Below are positions 15,403-24,175 of a stretch of DNA of 64,000 bases, in pieces. The position numbers and the translations under genes were made by a program. Under the pieces are notes generated by a model, which worked only from the letters and a program-made list of their open reading frames with translations, did no database searches and was not told the origin of the DNA. Source of the stretch: Flavobacterium cheniae (GTDB taxonomy: Bacteria > Bacteroidota > Bacteroidia > Flavobacteriales > Flavobacteriaceae); assembly GCF_004363695.1 (NCBI RefSeq), contig NZ_SNZC01000001.1, positions 174,111 to 238,110 on the forward strand. Reading direction: 5' to 3'. Position 1 is the first letter of the stretch. Each line of letters opens with the position of its first letter.

Positions 15403-15433
15403 CAAATATAGAATTGTTTTTTATACTTGCAAA
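15403..15433 (-). promoter_or_regulatory. promoter of tRNA-Tyr
   Basis: Minus strand TTTG (15433-15430), 19 nt, TATATTTG (15410-15403); an exact match to the Bacteroidota consensus about 32 nt before the mature tRNA 5' end. Confidence 0.75.
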
Positions 15434-15490
15434 GATATTTTTTACAATTTTACCTACTATTTTATAATGTTCTGTAAATGAAAAACATAA

Positions 15491-15514
15491 AAAAATCTCC
15501 CTAAGGAGATTTTT
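15491..15514 (-). terminator. terminator of the TlpA-like gene
   Basis: Perfect 10-bp stem AAAAATCTCC/GGAGATTTTT with loop CTAA, 21 nt after the stop of the TlpA-like gene on the minus strand. Confidence 0.85.
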
Positions 15515-15535
15515 TTTATTTATAGAGTTTTCAGT

Positions 15536-16660
15536 TTATTTTACACCTAAAAGTGCTGCAACTTTAGCACGTAATTCTTCGCCTCTAAGGTCTTTTGCTA
15601 CAATGTTTCCTTTTTCATCTAAGATAAATGTAGCTGGAATAGATTGCACATTGTATTGTTTAGCAATAGGTTCTTGCCAGTGTTTAAGATTAGAAACATG
15701 TGGCCAAATTAAACCATCTTTTGAAATTGCCTCTTTCCATTTGGCAGCGTCTTTGTCTAAAGAAACGCCAATAATATTTAATCCTTGTGGGTGGAATTCA
15801 TTGTATAAAGCTACCACATTTGGGTTTTCAGCTCTACATGGTCCACACCAAGAAGCCCAAAAATCAATGATGGTTACTTTTCCTAAAGATTCTTTTAAAG
15901 AAATAGTTTTTCCTTCAGGAGATGGAGCAGAAAAGTTAGGAGCAGGTTTTCCAATTACTATAGCTGACATTGAATCTAAAGCGGTTTTTATTTTTTTACC
16001 ACTTTTAGTTTCTTTTACGTCTTTATCTAAGCCTTCAAAATATGATTTTATCTCTTCAGGAGTTAAATATTGTCTCATTAAAAAGTTCTCCAATAATAAA
16101 ACAGATAAATAAGCATCTGGATTTTCTTTTATGAATTTTTTAGAATAGTCGTTCATTTCGTTTTGAAATTTTTTGTATTCTTTCAAAAGCTTGTTAATAG
16201 TAACGGTGTCATTACTCATCTGAGCTTTTTGCATTTCAGGTCCGTTATCTTTTTCAAATTTTGCTACCTTTTCAGAAATAGCTCTCGATTCGGTATTGAA
16301 CTTCTGAAATTTATCATTGTTTGGAGTTCCTCCTAAAGTTGACTTATGTAAAGAATCTTTAACAATATTGATTTCAATTTTACCTTCTTCTAATATTAAA
16401 GGTAAATTAATTTGTTCGTTTTCAATGCGGATAAATCCTAAATCAATTTCTTCAGTTATTCCTTTAAGCTCAAATTTACCATCTGTAACAACTGCTGTAT
16501 CTTTGGCTAACGTTCCAGTCTCGGTTTGTACTTCTATAAAAACTTTTTTACCATTTTCAATTCCATTCGCAGTTCCCGAAATAAGAAATTCATTATCTTT
16601 TAGATTGTTACATGCTACAAACAAAAGAGCAGAAGTAATAATAAATACTATTTTTTTCAT
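15536..16660 (-). CDS. TlpA-family thioredoxin-like lipoprotein with DUF4369 domain
   Basis: 374 residues: lipoprotein signal (VAC, cysteine 17), N-terminal DUF4369-type beta domain (SGTANGIENGKKVFIEVQ onward), helical linker rich in Lys and Glu, then a TlpA/ResA-like thioredoxin domain with active site WCGPC near residue 272 (FWASWCGPCRAENP) and the cis-proline part SIPATFILDEKGNIV. It should act as an envelope thiol oxidoreductase. Such two-domain proteins are frequent in Bacteroidota and the partner is unknown. Single gene with its own promoter and terminator. Confidence 0.92.
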   Translation of the reverse strand: MKKIVFIITSALLFVACNNLKDNEFLISGTANGIENGKKVFIEVQTETGTLAKDTAVVTDGKFELKGITEEIDLGFIRIENEQINLPLILEEGKIEINIVKDSLHKSTLGGTPNNDKFQKFNTESRAISEKVAKFEKDNGPEMQKAQMSNDTVTINKLLKEYKKFQNEMNDYSKKFIKENPDAYLSVLLLENFLMRQYLTPEEIKSYFEGLDKDVKETKSGKKIKTALDSMSAIVIGKPAPNFSAPSPEGKTISLKESLGKVTIIDFWASWCGPCRAENPNVVALYNEFHPQGLNIIGVSLDKDAAKWKEAISKDGLIWPHVSNLKHWQEPIAKQYNVQSIPATFILDEKGNIVAKDLRGEELRAKVAALLGVK

Positions 16661-16680
16661 TTTAATTGATTAAATTTTGG

Positions 16681-16710
16681 CAAATGTATTTAAAATAAAT
16701 CAGTTACAAA
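16681..16710 (-). promoter_or_regulatory. promoter of the TlpA-like gene
   Basis: Minus strand TTTG (16710-16707), 18 nt, TACATTTG (16688-16681), about 20 nt before the ATG. Confidence 0.65.
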
Positions 16711-16755
16711 ACATAAATAAATGTTAGAATGGCTGTAAAAACTTAACTTCAAAGT

Positions 16756-16786
16756 TTTGTCAATCAAAAATATAATTGTAATTTTG
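16756..16786 (+). promoter_or_regulatory. promoter of rpsA
   Basis: TTTG (16756-16759), 19 nt, TAATTTTG (16779-16786). The RNA start would fall near 16793, giving a leader of about 110 nt. Confidence 0.7.
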
Positions 16787-16802
16787 CGCACCTTTTGGCG
16801 GA

Positions 16803-16875
16803 TAGCGTTTCCATTAGGTATCAATCATTTATGTAAAACACTGCTGTTGTTTTCTATTCGCATTAAGAAACGCTA
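16803..16875 (+). promoter_or_regulatory. structured 5' leader of rpsA
   Basis: TAGCGTTTC (16803-16811) pairs perfectly with GAAACGCTA (16867-16875), closing a 55-nt loop within the leader; the stem ends 29 nt before the ATG. S1 is autoregulated through its leader in other bacteria, so this may be the control site. That is inference. Confidence 0.5.
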
Positions 16876-16904
16876 GAATCACGGCATACAAATTTTTAAT
16901 CAGC

Positions 16905-18671
16905 ATGTCTGAAATTAACAAAACACAAGAAGAGTTTTTAGCGAATTTTAACTGGCATAACTTCCAAGAAGGAATTGACCCAGTAGATGAAAAAAACTTA
17001 CAAGAATTCGAAGAATTAGTAACTAAAACATTCATCGCTACTGATCAAGAAGAAGTTGTAGAAGGAGTTGTAGTTAGAATTACTGAAAGAGACGCAATCG
17101 TTGATATCAACGCTAAATCTGAAGGTGTTATTTCTTTAAACGAATTCCGTTACAATCCTAACTTAAAAGTTGGTGATAAAGTAGAAGTATTAATCGACGT
17201 TCGTGAAGACAAAACAGGTCAGTTAGTATTATCTCACAGAAAAGCTAGAACTATCAAAGCATGGGATAGAGTTATTTCTGCTAACGAAACAGGAGAAATC
17301 GTTAACGGTTTCGTTAAATGTAGAACTAAAGGTGGTATGATTGTAGATGTTTTCGGAATTGAAGCATTCTTACCAGGTTCACAAATTGATGTGAAACCTA
17401 TCCGTGATTACGATCAATATGTGAACAAAACTATGGAATTCAAAGTAGTTAAAATTAACCACGAATTCAAAAACGTAGTAGTATCTCACAAAGCGCTTAT
17501 CGAAGCAGATATTGAAGTACAGAAAAAAGAAATCATTGGTCAATTAGAAAAAGGACAAGTATTAGAAGGTGTTGTTAAAAACATTACTTCTTACGGTGTA
17601 TTTATTGATTTAGGTGGAGTAGATGGATTAATCCATATTACTGACTTATCTTGGTCAAGAATCAATCACCCAAGCGAAGTTCTTGAGTTAGACCAAAAAT
17701 TAAACGTTGTAATCCTTGATTTCGATGATGAGAAAACAAGAATCCAATTAGGTTTAAAACAATTAAACGCTCATCCTTGGGATGCTTTAGGAGCTGAATT
17801 AAAAGTTGGTGATAAAGTTAAAGGAAAAGTTGTTGTTTTAGCTGATTACGGAGCTTTCATCGAAGTTGCTGAAGGTGTAGAAGGTTTAATCCACGTTTCT
17901 GAAATGTCATGGTCTACTCACTTAAGAAGTGCTCAAGATTTCATGAAAATTGGTGACGAAGTAGAGGCAGTTGTTTTAACTCTTGATAGAGAAGAAAGAA
18001 AAATGTCTTTAGGTATCAAACAAATGACACAAGATCCATGGACAGATATTACTTCTAAATACCCAGTAGGTTCTAAACATACAGGTATCGTTAGAAACTT
18101 TACTAACTTCGGAATTTTCGTAGAGTTAGAAGAAGGTATCGACGGTTTAGTATATATCTCTGATTTATCTTGGACTAAGAAAATCAAACACCCATCTGAA
18201 TTTGTAAATGTAGGTGATAAATTAGACGTAGTTGTTTTAGAATTAGACGTTGAAGGTCGTAAATTATCTTTAGGTCATAAACAAACTACTGCTAATCCTT
18301 GGGATAAATACGAAGATGCATTCGCTGTTGGAACTATCCACAACGGAACTATCGCTGAAATCGTTGACAAAGGAGCTACTGTAGAATTTGGTGACGATAT
18401 CGTTGCTTTCATTCCTACACGTCACTTAGAAAAAGAAGACGGTAAAAAATTGAAAAAAGGAGATACTGCTGACTTTAAAGTTATTGAGTTCAATAAAGAA
18501 TTCAAAAGAGTAGTAGCTTCTCATACAGCTATCTTCAGAGAAGAAGAAGAGAAAAATGTTAAAACTGCAGTTGAAACTACATCAAATAGTTCAGCTCAAA
18601 CATCTACTTTAGGTGATAACAACGATATTCTTGCTGAATTAAAAGCTAAAATGGAAAAAGGAGGTAAATAA
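16905..18671 (+). CDS. rpsA: 30S ribosomal protein S1
   Basis: 588 residues with six consecutive S1 (OB-fold) domains, recognisable from repeats such as GVVKNITSYGVFIDLGGVDGLIHITDLSW and GKVVVLADYGAFIEVAEGVEGLIHVSEMSW. S1 binds mRNA near the ribosomal platform and helps initiation on leaders with weak Shine-Dalgarno sequences, which most genes in this window have. The N-terminal 40 residues are acidic, as usual in this phylum. Codon use is clearly that of a highly expressed gene. Preceded by a long structured leader. Confidence 0.97.
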   Translation: MSEINKTQEEFLANFNWHNFQEGIDPVDEKNLQEFEELVTKTFIATDQEEVVEGVVVRITERDAIVDINAKSEGVISLNEFRYNPNLKVGDKVEVLIDVREDKTGQLVLSHRKARTIKAWDRVISANETGEIVNGFVKCRTKGGMIVDVFGIEAFLPGSQIDVKPIRDYDQYVNKTMEFKVVKINHEFKNVVVSHKALIEADIEVQKKEIIGQLEKGQVLEGVVKNITSYGVFIDLGGVDGLIHITDLSWSRINHPSEVLELDQKLNVVILDFDDEKTRIQLGLKQLNAHPWDALGAELKVGDKVKGKVVVLADYGAFIEVAEGVEGLIHVSEMSWSTHLRSAQDFMKIGDEVEAVVLTLDREERKMSLGIKQMTQDPWTDITSKYPVGSKHTGIVRNFTNFGIFVELEEGIDGLVYISDLSWTKKIKHPSEFVNVGDKLDVVVLELDVEGRKLSLGHKQTTANPWDKYEDAFAVGTIHNGTIAEIVDKGATVEFGDDIVAFIPTRHLEKEDGKKLKKGDTADFKVIEFNKEFKRVVASHTAIFREEEEKNVKTAVETTSNSSAQTSTLGDNNDILAELKAKMEKGGK

Positions 18672-18715
18672 TCTTCTTTTTGTCATGCTGAACTCGTTTC
18701 AGTATCTATAAAATT

Positions 18716-18739
18716 AATCCCGAAAGAAATTTCGGGATT
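18716..18739 (+). terminator. terminator of rpsA
   Basis: Perfect stem AATCCCGAAA/TTTCGGGATT with 4-nt loop, then a T-run. Confidence 0.88.
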
Positions 18740-18752
18740 TTTTATTGTGTAT

Positions 18753-18781
18753 TATATTTGTTTATCGTAATATTGCAATAT
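18753..18781 (+). promoter_or_regulatory. promoter and ArsR operator of the arsenic operon
   Basis: TATATTTG (18753-18760) is a -7 box. Ten nt later lies the perfect 12-nt palindrome ATATTGCAATAT (18770-18781), preceded by ATCGTA; imperfect ATCG..ATATTGC.. palindromes are typical of ArsR/SmtB operators. It covers the predicted RNA start, as expected for repression. Confidence 0.65.
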
Positions 18782-18798
18782 AATAATTTATAAAAATT

Positions 18799-19122
18799 AT
18801 GGGAGCATCAAAATCAGATTCTTTTTCATTAGAGCAAAATGAAATGGCAACTTTATTCAAAGCCTTATCACATCCGGCTCGAATTGCTATCGTTGATTAT
18901 CTATTAACTGTTGATTCTTGTATTTGCGGTGATATTGTAAACGAATTGCCATTAGCACAACCTACAATTTCGCAACATCTAAAAGAATTAAAAAACGCTA
19001 ATATTATCAAAGGAACCATCGAAGGAACTGCTATTTGTTATTGCATCAATCCAGATACGATTGATAAAATAGAAAATCACTTTGGTATGATTCGTCATAA
19101 GTTAAAGAATAAATGTTGTTAG
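18799..19122 (+). CDS. arsR: ArsR-family metalloregulator
   Basis: 107-residue winged-helix repressor. The recognition helix segment is PTISQHLKELKNANI; the inducer site is a CxC pair, C41 and C43 in DSCICGDIV, like the CVC of classical ArsR; another CC closes the protein. Binding of arsenite should release it from the palindrome at 18770-18781. It heads a five-gene arsenic operon. Confidence 0.92.
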   Translation: MGASKSDSFSLEQNEMATLFKALSHPARIAIVDYLLTVDSCICGDIVNELPLAQPTISQHLKELKNANIIKGTIEGTAICYCINPDTIDKIENHFGMIRHKLKNKCC

Positions 19123-19158
19123 CTAATCACTTTTTACTAATCACTAATTACTCAAAAA

Positions 19159-19635
19159 ATGAAATTATCAGAAATCAAATCCGAATTAAAAAAGCTAACA
19201 ACCATAGCTTTTCAACTACCAAATGGTGATTTAGTACCAAATCATTTCCATGTAACTGAAGTAGGTAAAATCACTAAACATTTCATCGATTGCGGTGGAG
19301 TTGTTCGTACAGAAGAAGTCGCAAACTTCCAACTTTGGGAAGCAAACGATTACGATCATAGATTACATCCTGAGAAATTGGTTCACATTATAGAGTTATC
19401 AGAAACTAAATTGCAAATTCCAGATTTAGAAATTGAAGTCGAATATCAAATGAAAGAAACCATCGGGAAATTCAGTTTAGATTTTGACGGAACTAGCTTC
19501 CAATTAAAATCAAAATTAACTGATTGCTTGGCTAAAGACAATTGCGGTATTCCACCAGAAAAACTAAAAGTTAAAATAGGCGAGTGGAAACCAAAAGAAA
19601 CCTCTTGTTGTACACCAGATTCAGGTTGTTGTTAA
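19159..19635 (+). CDS. DUF6428-family protein of the arsenic operon
   Basis: 158 residues, no signal peptide. The N-terminal part (PNGDLVPNHFHVTEVGKITKHFIDCGGVVR) and LWEANDYDHRLHPEKL are family hallmarks as I remember them for DUF6428. The C-terminus is cysteine-rich (SCCTPDSGCC), suitable for binding arsenite or another thiophilic ion. It lies between arsR and the methyltransferase, 1 nt from the latter, and is recurrent in Bacteroidota ars operons; its function is unknown. Confidence 0.8.
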   Translation: MKLSEIKSELKKLTTIAFQLPNGDLVPNHFHVTEVGKITKHFIDCGGVVRTEEVANFQLWEANDYDHRLHPEKLVHIIELSETKLQIPDLEIEVEYQMKETIGKFSLDFDGTSFQLKSKLTDCLAKDNCGIPPEKLKVKIGEWKPKETSCCTPDSGCC

Positions 19636-19636
19636 T

Positions 19637-20254
19637 ATGGAAAACACTAAAAAAGAACATTGGGAAACGGTTTTTACTACAAAAGCTGAAAATGAAGTAA
19701 GTTGGTATCAAAACGAACCAAAGACTTCAATTCAATTAATTCAAGCTTGTAAAGTAGCTAAATATGCCAAAATCATTGATATTGGCGGTGGCGACAGCTA
19801 TTTGATTGATAGTTTATTGGATTTAGGTTACACGAATTTATTCTTGTTAGACATTTCAGATGCTGCTATTGAACGCGCTAAAAAACGATTAGGAGATAAA
19901 GCTAAGAATGTCACTTTTATAGTTTCAGATAGTTTACATTTTCAATCGGATGAAAAATTTGATGTTTGGCACGATAGAGCCTCTTTTCATTTTTTTACAG
20001 AAGCTAATGATATCGAACAATACAGAGCTAATGTAATTGCAAATACCAATCAAAACGCACATTTTATTATTGGAACTTTCTCGGAAGACGGGCCTTTAAA
20101 ATGTAGTGGTTTGCCTATAACTCAATACTCAGTTGAAACAATGGAAGCAGTTTTTGGCGAAGATTTCGAATTAGAAAACTGTTTTACAGAAGACCACGAA
20201 ACACCTTTTGATACCGTTCAAAATTTCATTTTTTGTCATTATAAAAAGAGATAA
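19637..20254 (+). CDS. class I SAM-dependent methyltransferase in the arsenic operon
   Basis: 205 residues with a Rossmann-type SAM-binding motif I, IIDIGGGDSYLID (about residue 46-58), followed by the acidic strand LFLLDISDAAI. It lacks the cysteine triad expected of arsenite methyltransferase ArsM in recognisable positions, so arsenic methylation is not supported. Start 1 nt after the DUF6428 stop, and 1 nt separates its stop from the next start, so the operon is tightly coupled. Confidence 0.82.
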   Translation: MENTKKEHWETVFTTKAENEVSWYQNEPKTSIQLIQACKVAKYAKIIDIGGGDSYLIDSLLDLGYTNLFLLDISDAAIERAKKRLGDKAKNVTFIVSDSLHFQSDEKFDVWHDRASFHFFTEANDIEQYRANVIANTNQNAHFIIGTFSEDGPLKCSGLPITQYSVETMEAVFGEDFELENCFTEDHETPFDTVQNFIFCHYKKR

Positions 20255-20255
20255 T

Positions 20256-20867
20256 ATGCTTGAGAATTTATCAAAAACTATTGAAACTATTGCTGAAATT
20301 GCAGTTTCAGAGGAACGTAAGACGGTCTTAAAGCCATTAGCTGATTATATACAAAACAAAGTCAATGCTAACGAAGAAATTCGATTGAACTTCATTTGTA
20401 CGCACAATTCCAGAAGAAGTCATTTGTCTCAAATTTGGGCACAAACGATGGCATTTCAATTCGGAATTAAGAATGTTTTTTGCTATTCTGGCGGAACGGA
20501 AGCAACAGCAATGTTTCCAAAAGTTGGCGAAACCTTAGTAAATCAAGGATTTCAAATTCAGAAGTTAAGTGAAGAACAAAATCCAGTTTACGCTGTTAAA
20601 TTCGATGACAATCAACATCCAATCATCTGTTTTTCAAAAGCGTATTTCGATGATTTTAATCCGAAAACTAACTTTGGAGCTATCATGACGTGTAATAACG
20701 CCGACGAAGGTTGTCCAATGGTTTTTGGTGCAGAAGCTAGATTTCCAATCAAATACGACGATCCAAAAGCATTTGATGGAACTGATTTAATGAACGAAAA
20801 ATACGCTGAACGTAGTTTACAAATTGCAAGCGAAATGTATTTTGTATTTAGTCATGTAAAGAAGTAA
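20256..20867 (+). CDS. arsC: low-molecular-weight phosphatase-like arsenate reductase
   Basis: The phosphate-binding loop is C-X5-R as CTHNSRR (C48 to R54), the nucleophile loop of thioredoxin- or thiol-linked arsenate reductases and low-molecular-weight tyrosine phosphatases. Reduction of arsenate to arsenite for export by the next gene fits. The ATG at 20256 (LENLSKTIETI) is chosen because an in-frame start at 20208 would overlap the methyltransferase by 47 nt. At 203 residues it is longer than ArsC of the plain LMW type. A phosphatase role cannot be fully excluded. Confidence 0.85.
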   Translation: MLENLSKTIETIAEIAVSEERKTVLKPLADYIQNKVNANEEIRLNFICTHNSRRSHLSQIWAQTMAFQFGIKNVFCYSGGTEATAMFPKVGETLVNQGFQIQKLSEEQNPVYAVKFDDNQHPIICFSKAYFDDFNPKTNFGAIMTCNNADEGCPMVFGAEARFPIKYDDPKAFDGTDLMNEKYAERSLQIASEMYFVFSHVKK

Positions 20868-20871
20868 ACAT

Positions 20872-21903
20872 ATGAAAAAACGATTAGGATTTTTAGACCG
20901 ATATTTAACAATTTGGATTTTCTTAGCGATGTTAATTGGAGTAGGAATAGGTTATTTCATTCCAAATTCAGCTAATTTCATCGATTCATTTTCTTCCGGA
21001 ACTACAAATGTTCCGTTAGCTATTGGATTGATTTTAATGATGTATCCACCTTTAACCAAAATTGATTTTTCTAAAGTGCCTCAAATGTTTGAAAAACCTA
21101 AGTTATTATCGGCTTCGTTTTTCATCACTTGGATTGTAGGTCCTTTTTTAATGTTTTTATTAGCGACATTCTTTTTGAAAGATTATCCAGAATACATGAT
21201 GGGCTTAATTATCATAGGAATTGCGCCTTGTATTGCTATGGTAATCGTTTGGAATGAACTAGCCGAAGGTAACCGAGAATTAACAGCGGGTTTAATAGGA
21301 ATCAACAGTTTGTTGCAAGTTTTCTTTTTTAGTTTGTATGCTTATTTCTATTTGGAAATCATGTTGCCTTTATTTGGAATTAAAGGTTTAGAATTAAGTA
21401 TCACTATTTCAGAGATTGCTCAAACAGTTGGAATCTATTTAGGAATTCCGTTTGCATTGGCTGTTATAAGTCGTTTTGCTATTAAAAAGTTTATTGGAGA
21501 TAAGTGGTTCAATCAAAAATTCATTCCTTTTGTATCACCAATTACTTTGATTGCCTTGCTTTTTACTATTGTAGTAATGTTCAGCTTGAAAGGTGAAATG
21601 ATTGTTGATTTACCAATGGATGTTGTTCGTATTGCTATTCCATTAGTCATTTTCTTTGCGATTATGTTTTTCTTAATGTTTTTTGTGGCTAAAAAAATCG
21701 GTGCTAATTATCGTGATGCTGTGGCGTTATCGTTCACCGCTTCAGGAAATAATTTTGAGTTAGCCATTGCTGTTTCTATAGGTGTTTTTGGAATCAATAG
21801 TGGTCAAGCATTTGCGGGTGTAATTGGGCCTTTAGTAGAAGTTCCCGCTTTGATAATTTTAGTAAATGTCGCCTTTTGGTTGAGAAAGAAATATTACAAA
21901 TAA
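20872..21903 (+). CDS. ACR3-family arsenite efflux permease
   Basis: 343 residues with about ten hydrophobic segments. Family signatures are GIAPCIAMVIVWNELAEGNRE, with the cysteine needed for transport, and FTASGNNFELAIAVSIG. It extrudes arsenite across the inner membrane by proton exchange. Last gene of the operon, 4 nt after the reductase, followed by a strong terminator. Confidence 0.94.
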   Translation: MKKRLGFLDRYLTIWIFLAMLIGVGIGYFIPNSANFIDSFSSGTTNVPLAIGLILMMYPPLTKIDFSKVPQMFEKPKLLSASFFITWIVGPFLMFLLATFFLKDYPEYMMGLIIIGIAPCIAMVIVWNELAEGNRELTAGLIGINSLLQVFFFSLYAYFYLEIMLPLFGIKGLELSITISEIAQTVGIYLGIPFALAVISRFAIKKFIGDKWFNQKFIPFVSPITLIALLFTIVVMFSLKGEMIVDLPMDVVRIAIPLVIFFAIMFFLMFFVAKKIGANYRDAVALSFTASGNNFELAIAVSIGVFGINSGQAFAGVIGPLVEVPALIILVNVAFWLRKKYYK

Positions 21904-21905
21904 AA

Positions 21906-21932
21906 AAAAACGCTCTGTTTAAGAGCGTTTTT
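21906..21932. terminator. bidirectional terminator between ACR3 and the lipase
   Basis: Perfect 10-bp stem AAAAACGCTC/GAGCGTTTTT with 7-nt loop between convergent genes. Confidence 0.88.
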
Positions 21933-21936
21933 CGTT

Positions 21937-23667
21937 TTATTCTTTAATTACTTTTATCGTTTTCTGTTCCAAATCGTTTTCTAATACAATTAAGTAAATT
22001 CCGCTTTCTAAATTGGTTAAATCTAAAGTATTAGAAGTTGAGTTTTCAAATGATTTGGTTTCAATTAATTGACCTAATAGGCTATAAATACTTGCTTTAG
22101 TTAAACTGATATTATCTAAATGTAAAATATCTTTAACTGGATTTGGATAATAAGTAAAGGAAGCGAAACTATTATCTCCAGTACTTAAAGTAGTGGTAAT
22201 ATTAAATTGATATGGTGTTTGGTAGTTGGTATTTGTTGGACTTGTACTCGTTAATCTTAAGAAGTAATCACCTGGAGTAAGAGTTCTTGTAAAGCTTAAA
22301 GTATTTCCACTATTATTTTGAGAAGCTCCAACAGCTGTTCCTGCGGAATTTAAAATAGTTCCATTCATTGATGAAGTTACAATACTAGTAACAGAAACAA
22401 CTGCGTTTACATTGTCTGCTATAGTAAATTTAAAGAAGTCATTATCTGCGCCTGTTGGGTTTTGAACTGTTGTATAACCAATATAATCTTTGTTTGTGCT
22501 TATTCTGTATGATAATTCTTTAACATTTGGTTCATCCAAACCTTGCATGATTTCATAGTATTGACTAGGTAGTGCGGTGTGATTTTCAATCCCAATAGAA
22601 GTGTAGTAAAAATATTTTATTGGATAAGTTAATCCAGTTCCTGTAAAATAATTACCTAAAGTTCCAGAAGTTTCAGTTACAACTCCGTCTGAAGAAGATC
22701 CGTTTATTCTTCCTAGTACACATGAAAAATCAATAATGTTATCAATTGGTTTTTGATTTAATCCAACTATATTATCACCAATTGTACCGTTACAATTAAC
22801 ATCTATGTTCCAATAATCTGGGCCAAATAAGTGTTCATTCATATTGCTAGAATTATTTATTTCAATTCCACCAAACAAAAATCTACTTGGTTCACCACTA
22901 TAATAATAAGTTATTTTTAAGTCTCTAAGCGCTTCAGAACGTGTTTCTGTTCCAGTAAGAAATGATCCAGGAATGTCACTTGCATTACTTCCTCCATGTG
23001 GAGTTCCTAATGTTAAAAATTTGGCGACATGATGTTGGTTGTCTGCTTGCCAATTGTATGAGTTTTGAATGTATTCTCTAGAAGCTAATCCTCCCATACT
23101 ATGACCTACTAAAATTACTTTGTCTTTTCCAGTAACAGCCATAACTCGTTGAACAGCAACTTTTACAGCAGCTCCTTGTTTAGCAACTGCCGATTGGTTA
23201 CTTAAAACCGTTGTTCCTACTGAGCCATTTGGATTCACATTAAAATTCACATAATAATAATCGCCATTTTGAACGAAAGATTCAAAAGCAGCTATATCAG
23301 CTCCAGCAGTAGGGAAAAAGTTTTTATTTGTAGTAGCATTGTTGTTGTCTGCGTTTAAGCAAAAATCAAAACGACCACCGTATGTAAAAGAATATTGTGT
23401 GTCGTAATAATCTGTTGCGTCGTTCCATGTTTCAGAACTTGAATTTAATCCGTGGATAAAAATGATAGGATAAGGTAATTTGCTTTCAAAAATGCGACTT
23501 GCAGAATTATCAATAGGAGTTTTTAATGGGAATATACTATCATTTCTATATTCAAAGTATTCAAATTCAGCTTGTCTAGGTTTGAATTCGATTCTTTGGT
23601 TTTGTGAAAAACCTATTGATGAAATAAATAAAAAGGCAAATGATGCTACAAGAGTAATTTTATTCAT
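21937..23667 (-). CDS. secreted alpha/beta hydrolase (lipase/esterase) with type IX sorting domain
   Basis: 576 residues: signal peptide (LFISSIGFSQ), a lipase-like alpha/beta hydrolase domain with oxyanion strand FIHGLNSSSETW and nucleophile elbow GHSMGG near residue 190, a beta-rich pre-peptidase-like domain (about 400-490), then a C-terminal type A sorting signal (YYPNPVKDILHLDN, ending IYLIVLENDLEQKTIKVIKE). It should be exported by the Sec system and then by the type IX system. Substrate unknown. Long structured leader upstream. Confidence 0.9.
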   Translation of the reverse strand: MNKITLVASFAFLFISSIGFSQNQRIEFKPRQAEFEYFEYRNDSIFPLKTPIDNSASRIFESKLPYPIIFIHGLNSSSETWNDATDYYDTQYSFTYGGRFDFCLNADNNNATTNKNFFPTAGADIAAFESFVQNGDYYYVNFNVNPNGSVGTTVLSNQSAVAKQGAAVKVAVQRVMAVTGKDKVILVGHSMGGLASREYIQNSYNWQADNQHHVAKFLTLGTPHGGSNASDIPGSFLTGTETRSEALRDLKITYYYSGEPSRFLFGGIEINNSSNMNEHLFGPDYWNIDVNCNGTIGDNIVGLNQKPIDNIIDFSCVLGRINGSSSDGVVTETSGTLGNYFTGTGLTYPIKYFYYTSIGIENHTALPSQYYEIMQGLDEPNVKELSYRISTNKDYIGYTTVQNPTGADNDFFKFTIADNVNAVVSVTSIVTSSMNGTILNSAGTAVGASQNNSGNTLSFTRTLTPGDYFLRLTSTSPTNTNYQTPYQFNITTTLSTGDNSFASFTYYPNPVKDILHLDNISLTKASIYSLLGQLIETKSFENSTSNTLDLTNLESGIYLIVLENDLEQKTIKVIKE

Positions 23668-23703
23668 ATATGTTAAATTTATTTTTTAGCGGACATATAT
23701 GGT

Positions 23704-23757
23704 ATCGCCTTTTTATTTATTGGTGTTTGCTTGAGCAAACTTGTTGTTGATGGCGAT
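23704..23757 (-). promoter_or_regulatory. structured leader upstream of the secreted hydrolase
   Basis: ATCGCC (23704-23709) pairs with GGCGAT (23752-23757) around an inner hairpin GTTTGC-TTGA-GCAAAC (23725-23740). It lies 37-90 nt before the ATG. It resembles no riboswitch class I know. A transcript start has not been located, so it could also be a DNA-level element. The rest of 23758-23915 is AT-rich and shows nothing else. Confidence 0.45.
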
Positions 23758-23915
23758 TTCATACACATTATTTTTAATTTAATAATGTGCAATATATAAA
23801 TAAATTGTTAAATTGCTATGAATGCATATAATTTTTGTGTGATTTAGTTGATTAAAAGAAAAAAGCTCTATGTTTATCACATAAAGCTTAATATATTCAT
23901 TCTTTTAAAATAGTA

Positions 23916-24173
23916 TTATTTGTCTATCGAACCTAAAACTCGCTTCATAAAATCGTTTAAAGCGGTTTTTTTGTCAGCACCATTTTTGATGGCTTGATGT
24001 ACTTCAAGGGCTCCGTACATATTTGAAATTAGTTCAGCAATTACATCTAATTCTTCATCCTTTAAAGAAGAAACTTCACAAAGGTTTTCTAAAACTTCGA
24101 TAGTTTCTACTAAATAATCTTGATCGTTATCTTCAATAAATTGAGTTAACTGTTTTATAACGGGTAATTTCAT
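23916..24173 (-). CDS. small conserved protein (DUF6952-like), coupled to thioredoxin
   Basis: 85 residues, acidic and all-helical in appearance (FIEDNDQDYLVETIEVLENLCEVSSLKDEELDVIAEL), without signal peptide. I associate it with DUF6952. Its ATG is 2 nt after the thioredoxin stop, so the two are translated together and probably work together, perhaps as a partner or substrate of the thioredoxin; this is inference. Confidence 0.72.
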   Translation of the reverse strand: MKLPVIKQLTQFIEDNDQDYLVETIEVLENLCEVSSLKDEELDVIAELISNMYGALEVHQAIKNGADKKTALNDFMKRVLGSIDK

Positions 24174-24175
24174 AA

